Origin: Pseudomonadota bacterium
GTDB lineage: Bacteria > Pseudomonadota > Gammaproteobacteria > Burkholderiales > Burkholderiaceae_F
Reading direction: 5' to 3'
Length of the DNA: 10,577 bases
Assembly: GCA_023443095.1 (NCBI GenBank)
Contig: JAEZVV010000011.1
Span: forward strand, 1-10,577
A program made the position numbers and the translations under genes. Positions 5,872 to 10,577 of the stretch are shown one piece after another; positions within the stretch are counted from its first letter, which is position 1, and every line of letters begins with the position of its first letter. Below the pieces are notes generated by a model. It ran no database searches, was not told the DNA's origin, and saw nothing but the letters and a program-made list of their open reading frames with translations.

Positions 5872-6672
5872 GTGACGGCCGGCGCGCTCGACCCCACCCC
5901 GCCGGCGCAGGCGGTGGCGACTTCGGTCGCCCCGCTGACCAACCCGGTCTTCATCGCCGACCTGCACCTGGCGCCCAACAAGCCGGCGACTCTGGCGCGG
6001 TTTGCCCGCTTCATGGCGCAGGACGCGCCGCGTTACGCCGAACTCGTGATCCTGGGCGATTTCTTCGAGTTCTGGGTCGGCGACGACGCGGCCGCTCAAG
6101 CCGGCCCCGTGATCGCCTGGCTGGCGGCAGCCAGCGCACGCGGCCAGCGCGTCCTGCTGATGCACGGCAACCGCGACCCGCTGCTCGGGCGCGACTTCGA
6201 ACGAGCCACCGGCGGCCAGTTGATCGCCGACCCGATCGTGGTCGAGGTGGTCGGCACGCCGACCCTGCTCGCCCATGGCGACGCCTGGTGCACACTCGAC
6301 CTCGCCTACCAGCAGTTTCGCGCGATGGCGCGCAACCCCGAGTGGCAACGCGCCGTGCTTGCCAAGAGCATCGAGGAGCGCATCGCCATGGCCCGCGGCG
6401 CCCGCGCCGAGAGCGAAAGCGCCAAGAGCATGAAGGCGGCCGACATCATGGATGTCACCCCCGCCGCGGTCGAGGCCGCCCTGCTCGAGGCCAGCGTCAC
6501 CCGCCTGATCCACGGCCACACCCACCGGCCGGCGACCCATTACATCGACTCCGCTGCCGGCCGGCTCGAACGCTGGGTCCTGCCCGACTGGGAGTTCGAA
6601 GCCGGAGCCAAACGCGGCGGCTACCTCGATTTCGTCGGGAACCAGCCGCGCCTGGTGTTTTTCGTCGCCTGA
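5872..6672 (+). CDS. lpxH: UDP-2,3-diacylglucosamine hydrolase
   Basis: LpxH splits UDP-2,3-diacylglucosamine into lipid X and UMP at the cytoplasmic face of the inner membrane, the fourth step of lipid A synthesis. It is a calcineurin-like metallophosphoesterase. Metal ligands are visible in order: D30 and H32 (ADLHL), D63 (LGDFFEFWVGDD), N100 (HGNRD), H135 (AHGDAWC), and H214 and H216 (LIHGHTHRP), matching E. coli D8, H10, D41, N79, H114, H195 and H197. SAKSMKAADIMDV (183-195) is also family-typical. The 266-residue form has about 24 extra Pro/Ala-rich residues before the first strand compared with E. coli. The GTG at 5872 abuts the ppiB stop; an in-frame GTG at 5914 would give a normal-length protein, and neither has a clear Shine-Dalgarno, so the start is uncertain. 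It is the last gene of its operon and converges on cysE. Confidence 0.95.
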   Translation: MTAGALDPTPPAQAVATSVAPLTNPVFIADLHLAPNKPATLARFARFMAQDAPRYAELVILGDFFEFWVGDDAAAQAGPVIAWLAAASARGQRVLLMHGNRDPLLGRDFERATGGQLIADPIVVEVVGTPTLLAHGDAWCTLDLAYQQFRAMARNPEWQRAVLAKSIEERIAMARGARAESESAKSMKAADIMDVTPAAVEAALLEASVTRLIHGHTHRPATHYIDSAAGRLERWVLPDWEFEAGAKRGGYLDFVGNQPRLVFFVA

Positions 6673-6720
6673 AGCTGCACGCCCCGACGACTGGGCGATC
6701 GCTCAGTCGTCGACCAGCTT
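6672..6720. terminator. Nested inverted repeat at the lpxH/cysE convergent ends
   Basis: The inner arms CGACGACTG (6685-6693) and CAGTCGTCG (6704-6712) pair perfectly. A G-T and two more G-C pairs extend this to about 12 bp with a GATC loop. Outer arms AAGCTG (6672-6677) and CAGCTT (6715-6720) also pair perfectly, across an internal loop of 7 and 2 bases. The repeat begins on the last base of the lpxH stop and covers the last codons and stop of cysE (6703-6705). No T-run follows on either strand, so it is not a textbook intrinsic terminator. It may be a bidirectional 3'-end-stabilising hairpin or a Rho-assisted stop. Confidence 0.6.
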
Positions 6721-7458
6721 GTTGAGCACCTGGGTATCGAGGGCCGGCGCCTCGACCCGCACCACCTCGACCTCGATGCCCGCGCGCGCCAGGGCGGCCT
6801 GCAGGTCTTCGATCTGCTTTTGCTGGCTGCTGGCGTGTTCGATCAGCCCGTGCAGCGCCTTGACCAGCGGATCCTCCGCCCCCTGCACCAGACCGTAAGC
6901 GGTAAAGCGCGACGGCGCCGCCTCGGGCGCACTCGGCGGCGCATCGCGGCCCACCACCCGCGCCGGATTTCCCACCGCTGTGGCGCCGGCCGGAACCGGC
7001 TTGACCACCACCGCGTTGGAACCGATCCGCGCGCCCTCACCCACCGTGAAGCCGCCCAGGATCTTGGCGCCCGCGCCCACGATCACTCCGCGCTCGAGCG
7101 TGGGGTGGCGCTTGGTGCCGGTGGCGAGCGAGGTCCCACCCAGGGTGACGCCGTGATAAATCGTGCAGTCGTCGCCCACCTCGGCGGTTTCGCCGATCAC
7201 CACTCCCATGCCGTGGTCGATGAAGACCCGTCGACCCACCGTCGCGCCAGGGTGGATCTCGATTCCGGTGATAAAGCGGCCGACATGCGAGATCCAGCGG
7301 CCGAACGTGGTCCAGCCCGCGCGCCAGAGCCGGTGCGCGATGCGGTGGAACCAGAGGGCGTGCAGGCCCGGATAACAAAGGAAGACCTCGAGCTTGGAGC
7401 GCGCCGCGGGGTCGCGCTCGAAGATGCAGGCGATGTCTTCGTGCATGCGTCTGAACAT
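6703..7458 (-). CDS. cysE: Serine O-acetyltransferase with C-terminal coiled-coil extension
   Basis: CysE makes O-acetylserine from serine and acetyl-CoA, the committed step of cysteine synthesis. The 251 residues begin with the short SAT helical domain (MFRRMHEDIACIFERDPAAR, 1-20; YPGLHALWFHRIAHRLW, 29-45). The left-handed beta helix follows, with IHPGATVG, IDHGMGVVIGET (80-91), YHGVTLGGT (101-109) and VGNPARVV. D81-H82 aligns with the E. coli DH pair whose His (H158) is catalytic. From about residue 170 there is a Pro/Ala linker and then a charged helical tail (about 196-235) that looks coiled-coil-forming. The protein ends in VDD, not in the terminal Ile that docks CysE into CysK in enterobacteria. 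AAGAGGA lies just before the ATG. It follows trmJ by 25 bases and is probably co-transcribed. Its 3' end lies in the convergent hairpin. Confidence 0.96.
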   Translation of the reverse strand: MFRRMHEDIACIFERDPAARSKLEVFLCYPGLHALWFHRIAHRLWRAGWTTFGRWISHVGRFITGIEIHPGATVGRRVFIDHGMGVVIGETAEVGDDCTIYHGVTLGGTSLATGTKRHPTLERGVIVGAGAKILGGFTVGEGARIGSNAVVVKPVPAGATAVGNPARVVGRDAPPSAPEAAPSRFTAYGLVQGAEDPLVKALHGLIEHASSQQKQIEDLQAALARAGIEVEVVRVEAPALDTQVLNKLVDD

Positions 7459-7483
7459 GGAATCCTCTTGTGAACCGCGCAGT

Positions 7484-8296
7484 TTATTCGCCGCGGCGCA
7501 CGGTCTTGCTGCCGATCCGCTCGGCCCGCGGGCGGATGATCGCGGCGCACACCCCGCGCAGCAGGTCGACCTCGGTCATGGTCAGACCCGCCCGCGCGAA
7601 CAGCCGGCGCAGGCGCGGCAACAGGAACTTGGGTTCCTCGGGTTTGTGGGCGCCGATGGCGATCATCGCCTGCTCGAGGTGAGCGTAAAAACCTTCGATC
7701 GCGGCGACCGTGGCCGGCGGGTCTTCCTCGAAGCGGCGCTGGCCTTCACGCAACTCTCCCGAGGCGCGCAGGGCGATCTGGCATTCGTAGGCGGCCACCT
7801 GTACTGCTTGCGCCAGGTTGAGCGAGGGAAACTCCGGGTTGGCCGGAATCGCGCAACAGGCCTGGCACAGATCGACCTGCTCGTTGGTCAGGCCCGAACG
7901 CTCGGTGCCGAATACAAACGCGAGCTCGAGTGTGCCGGCGGTGGCGAGGAGCTCGCGCGCCTGCCCCGCACAGCTGCGCAGCTCGGCCATCGGCGGACCG
8001 TAGAGCCGGTCGTAGCCGCTCATGGCCCAGGCGCGCGTCACCCCCTCGAGCGCGTCCGAGAGCGTGGCGTGACAGCGGCTCGCCGCCAGCACGTCCGCCG
8101 CCGACGTGGCGAAGGCGATCGCGTCGGGGTGTTCCCGGTAGTCGGGAAAGCGTGGAGACACCACGTGCAGCGAAGCGAAGCCCATGGTCTTGATCGCACG
8201 CGCGGCGGCGCCGATGTTGCCGGGGTGGCTGGGCTCCACCAGCACGAATCTCACTCGTTTTGCATCCTGCTCGAAAGCCAATTGATCTGCGTCCAT
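7484..8296 (-). CDS. trmJ: tRNA (cytidine/uridine-2'-O-)-methyltransferase TrmJ
   Basis: TrmJ is a SPOUT-family enzyme that uses S-adenosylmethionine to 2'-O-methylate position 32 in the tRNA anticodon loop. The start VRFVLVEPSHPGNIGAAARA holds the N-terminal motif with the family Asn and Arg. FGTERSGLTNEQ and IPANPEFPSLNLAQAVQV are motifs 2 and 3, which form the knotted cofactor site. A C-terminal helical extension (FYAHLEQ...LRRLFARAGLT...LLRG) matches E. coli TrmJ. I prefer the ATG at 8296 (270 residues) over the upstream GTG at 8305, because that GTG lies inside GGTGA (8302-8306), which makes a Shine-Dalgarno 5 bases before the ATG. It precedes cysE by 25 bases and diverges from suhB across only 54 bases. 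Confidence 0.95.
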   Translation of the reverse strand: MDADQLAFEQDAKRVRFVLVEPSHPGNIGAAARAIKTMGFASLHVVSPRFPDYREHPDAIAFATSAADVLAASRCHATLSDALEGVTRAWAMSGYDRLYGPPMAELRSCAGQARELLATAGTLELAFVFGTERSGLTNEQVDLCQACCAIPANPEFPSLNLAQAVQVAAYECQIALRASGELREGQRRFEEDPPATVAAIEGFYAHLEQAMIAIGAHKPEEPKFLLPRLRRLFARAGLTMTEVDLLRGVCAAIIRPRAERIGSKTVRRGE

Positions 8297-8350
8297 TAGA
8301 ATCACCGGTCCAGTCTAAACGCCGCGGGCCCAGCCCAAACGGTGACCCTC
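8297..8350. promoter_or_regulatory. Short divergent trmJ/suhB start region with mirrored ribosome binding sites
   Basis: The two start codons are 54 bases apart. Each is preceded by GGTGA with a 5-base spacer: 8302-8306 on the minus strand (TTCTA spacer) and 8341-8345 on the plus strand (CCCTC spacer). With one more base each, they form an inverted repeat TCACCG/CGGTGA (8302-8307 and 8340-8345). The gap is too short for two full back-to-back promoters with normal leaders, so at least one promoter probably lies inside the opposite gene. TAGAAT (8297-8302, plus) is a possible -10 for suhB, without a clear -35. Confidence 0.45.
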
Positions 8351-9145
8351 ATGCATCCGATGCTAAACACGGCCGTCAAGGCCGCCCGCAAGGCGGGGTC
8401 CATCATCAATCGTGCCAGCCAAGATATCGACATCGTTCGAGTCGGGCAGAAAGGCCGCGCCGACTTCGTCACCGAAGTCGACCACGCCGCCGAAGCGGCC
8501 ATCGTCGAGGTCCTGCGCAAGGCCTACCCCGACCATGCCATCCTTGCCGAGGAAGGCGGAGCCTCGGGCGAAAGCGAATACACCTGGATCATCGATCCGC
8601 TCGACGGCACCACCAACTTCATCCACGGATTCCCGCAATACGCGGTCTCGATCGCGCTCCAGCACCGCGGCCAGATCACGCAGGCCGTGGTCTACGACCC
8701 GACCCGCAACGAGATCTTCACCGCCACCCGCGGCGCCGGCGCCTACCTCGACGATCGCCGCATCCGCGTCTCCAAGCGCGACCAGATGCGCGAAGCTCTG
8801 ATCGGCACCGGCTTCCCGTTCCGCGAGATGAGCCAGATCGACAGCTACCTCGAGATGTTCAAGGCTGTCGCCGCCGAGACCTCGGGCATCCGCCGCCCCG
8901 GCGCAGCCGCGCTCGACCTCGCCTACGTCGCCGCGGGCCGCCTCGACGGCTTCTGGGAAGCCGGCCTCGCACCCTGGGACATGGCCGCGGGCAGCCTGCT
9001 GATCCTGGAAGCCGGCGGCCTCGTCACCGACTACACCGGCGAACCGGGCTACATGGAAAGCGGCAAGATCGTCGCCGGCAGCCCCAAGATCTTCGGCCAG
9101 TTGCTCAAGCTCATCCAGGGCGCCAAGACCTCGCCTGCCCGTTGA
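8351..9145 (+). CDS. suhB: Inositol monophosphatase family protein SuhB
   Basis: SuhB is a Mg2+-dependent inositol-1-phosphatase. In E. coli it also joins the rRNA transcription complex through NusA and aids rRNA maturation. The 264 residues match E. coli SuhB closely from MHPMLN onward. Metal-site motifs are present: AEEGG with E67-E68, IDPLDGTTNF with D82 and D85, and APWDMAAG with D210. GAAALDLAYVAAGRLDGFWE is a further family block. The ATG at 8351 is preferred over the GTG at 8342, because the GTG is part of GGTGA (8341-8345), a Shine-Dalgarno at 5-base spacing, and because homology starts at the ATG. Its TGA shares a base with the mutS ATG (TGATG), so mutS translation is probably coupled to it. 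No missing key residue was seen. Confidence 0.96.
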   Translation: MHPMLNTAVKAARKAGSIINRASQDIDIVRVGQKGRADFVTEVDHAAEAAIVEVLRKAYPDHAILAEEGGASGESEYTWIIDPLDGTTNFIHGFPQYAVSIALQHRGQITQAVVYDPTRNEIFTATRGAGAYLDDRRIRVSKRDQMREALIGTGFPFREMSQIDSYLEMFKAVAAETSGIRRPGAAALDLAYVAAGRLDGFWEAGLAPWDMAAGSLLILEAGGLVTDYTGEPGYMESGKIVAGSPKIFGQLLKLIQGAKTSPAR

Positions 9146-10577
9146 TGGTCGAGGTGGCGACCGCTGCCGGCGCGGAGTTTGCCGGCCACACTCCGATGAT
9201 GCAGCAATTCTTGCGCATCAAGGCGCAGCACCCCGGCGTGTTGCTGCTCTACCGGATGGGCGATTTCTACGAGCTGTTCTTCGACGATGCCGAGCGGGCG
9301 CACCGCCTGATCGGCATCACCCTCACGCGCCGCGGCACCTCCAACGGCAAGCCAATCCCGATGGCGGGCGTGCCGGTCGTTTCTCTCGAGCAATACCTGG
9401 CGCGCCTGGTCAAGCTCGGCGAAAGCGTGGCGATCTGCGAGCAGATCGGCGATCCCGCCACCAGCAAGGGACCGGTCGAACGCAAGGTGGTGCGCATCGT
9501 CACCCCCGGCACCTTGACCGACACCGGGCTGCTGGCCGACAAGAGCGATTCGGCCCTGCTCGCCATCGCCCCTCCCGCCAAACGCGGAGCCGATTACGGC
9601 CTGGCCTGGCTGGTGCTGTCGTCGGGTGAACTGCGCGCCACCAGCGTGGCCGCGTCCCAGCTCGCGAGCGAACTCGCCCGCATCGCACCCAGCGAAGTGC
9701 TGGCGCCCGAGGCGATCCGCGACAAGCTGCCGCCCTTGGACGCGGCGCTGACCGCGCTGCCCGACTGGCACTTCGACGCCGAGCGCGGCGCGGCGCAGTT
9801 GAAGCACCAGTTCGCCGTCGGCGCGCTCGACGCTTACGGCGTGGCCGAACGAGTTGAAGTGCTGGCCGCGGCGGGAGCCCTGCTCGGCTACGCCCACGCC
9901 ACCCAGGGCGAACGCCTGCCGCACGTGGCCTCGCTCACGCTGGAGTCGGGCGCCGAGTACATCGGGCTTGACGCCGCCACCCGCCGCAACCTCGAGATCA
10001 GCGAAACCCTGCGCGGCGAAGACGGCCCCACCCTTTTCAAGCTGCTCGACCACTGCGCCACCGGCATGGGCAGCCGCCGCCTGCGCCACTGGCTGCACCA
10101 CCCGCTGCGCGACCGTGAGCAGGCTGCCGCCCGCCACGAGGCGATCGCCGCCATGCTGGCGCAGAGCGAACGCCTCGCCGCGCTCGGGCGCGAGCTCGAG
10201 GCGATGCCCGACATCGAACGCATCGCCGCCCGCATTGCGCTCGCCAGCGTCAAGCCGCGCGAACTCGCCGCCCTGCGCGAGGCGCTGCCGCGCGTGGCCA
10301 CCGTCGCCGAACTGGCGGGCGGTTTTGCCGCGCCGCTCGCCCTGGTGCTGGCGGGCGATCTGGCGCCGCCGACCGAACTCGCGACCCTGCTCGCCCGCGC
10401 CCTGCTCGCCGAACCCGCCTACCAGGTGCGCGACGGCGACGTGATCGCACCCGGCTTCGACCCCGAGCTCGACGAGCTGCGTGCCCTGCGCGACAACACC
10501 GGCCAGTTCCTGATCGATCTCGAGACGCGCGAACGCGAACGCACCGGCATCAGCAACCTGCGCGTCGAATACAACCG
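9145..10577 (+). CDS. mutS: DNA mismatch repair protein MutS, 3' end beyond window
   Basis: MutS recognises base mismatches and small loops in new DNA and recruits MutL. About 477 of the usual 850-880 codons are present: the mismatch-binding domain I, the connector and much of the core/lever region. The ATPase domain lies beyond the right edge. TPMMQQFLRIKAQHPG (16-31) leads into the mismatch-wedge motif GDFYELFFDDA (39-49, with F41 and E43). ESVAICEQIGDPATSKGPVE, DAATRRNLEIS and GMGSRRLRHWLHHPLRD are near-identical to E. coli. One oddity: the usual MAGxPYHA/S reads MAGVPVVS here, so a well-conserved His is Val. There is no clear Shine-Dalgarno; the ATG overlaps the suhB stop as TGATG. The frame is open to the window end with no frameshift. 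Confidence 0.97.
   Translation, partial: MVEVATAAGAEFAGHTPMMQQFLRIKAQHPGVLLLYRMGDFYELFFDDAERAHRLIGITLTRRGTSNGKPIPMAGVPVVSLEQYLARLVKLGESVAICEQIGDPATSKGPVERKVVRIVTPGTLTDTGLLADKSDSALLAIAPPAKRGADYGLAWLVLSSGELRATSVAASQLASELARIAPSEVLAPEAIRDKLPPLDAALTALPDWHFDAERGAAQLKHQFAVGALDAYGVAERVEVLAAAGALLGYAHATQGERLPHVASLTLESGAEYIGLDAATRRNLEISETLRGEDGPTLFKLLDHCATGMGSRRLRHWLHHPLRDREQAAARHEAIAAMLAQSERLAALGRELEAMPDIERIAARIALASVKPRELAALREALPRVATVAELAGGFAAPLALVLAGDLAPPTELATLLARALLAEPAYQVRDGDVIAPGFDPELDELRALRDNTGQFLIDLETRERERTGISNLRVEYN

Noticed and set aside
5230..6540. A 436-codon minus-strand open frame across ppiA, ppiB and lpxH
   Set aside because: It runs antisense to three intact genes with full motif sets. 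Its Gly/Val/Asp-rich translation mirrors the codon pattern of the real strand.
2595..7458. cysS and cysE as parts of one cysteine gene cluster
   Set aside because: They are in separate operons about 2.7 kb apart with unrelated genes between. The nearness looks like conserved gene order and not a functional unit.
9049..10137. A 362-codon minus-strand open frame across suhB and mutS
   Set aside because: It is a shadow of suhB and mutS, with no family signature and low-complexity composition.
1..10577. Mobile, defence, CRISPR, tRNA or rRNA elements
   Set aside because: I looked for spaced direct repeats, transposase-like frames, terminal inverted repeats and tRNA-like cloverleaf sequence and saw none. 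Every long stretch is accounted for by housekeeping genes.

Overview
This window is a compact, GC-rich stretch of housekeeping chromosome from a Gram-negative bacterium, most probably a betaproteobacterium. LpxH (lipid A synthesis) shows a Gram-negative envelope. The protein sequences of AccA, CysE, SuhB, TrmJ and MutS, and the gene orders cysS-alkA-accA-tilS and trmJ/suhB, fit Betaproteobacteria; the order within that class cannot be fixed from sequence reading alone. Twelve genes fill nearly the whole window. I see no mobile element, tRNA, rRNA, CRISPR array, prophage or defence cassette.

Layout. Positions 1-3995 hold a minus-strand operon, read right to left: cysS, alkA-type DNA glycosylase, accA, tilS (its 3' end lies beyond the left edge). 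The genes are 8-9 bases apart or overlap. A roughly 200-base divergent control region (3996-4197) separates it from a plus-strand operon: TPR protein, ppiA (periplasmic cyclophilin), ppiB (cytoplasmic cyclophilin), lpxH. That operon meets a minus-strand pair, trmJ then cysE, at 6672-6720, where a long nested inverted repeat covers the convergent gene ends. At 8297-8350 trmJ diverges from a plus-strand pair, suhB and mutS, joined by a TGATG stop/start; mutS runs off the right edge after about 477 codons.

Functions. Three genes act on tRNA (CysS charging, TilS lysidine at the wobble base, TrmJ 2'-O-methylation), two on DNA repair (alkA-type glycosylase, MutS), two on envelope lipids (AccA, LpxH), two on protein folding (cyclophilins), one on cysteine synthesis (CysE), and SuhB is an inositol monophosphatase-family protein with a known role in rRNA transcription.

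The most interesting signal is in the cysS leader. A seven-codon open frame (MHVMRCC) ends in two adjacent Cys codons and a stop. It is followed by two GC-rich hairpins whose arms share a 7-base repeat, so they can pair in mutually exclusive ways, and then a small hairpin just before the cysS start. This looks like a possible cysteine-responsive attenuator of cysteinyl-tRNA synthetase. It has no evident ribosome binding site and no U-tract terminator, so it is a hypothesis only. All other genes look intact and ordinary.
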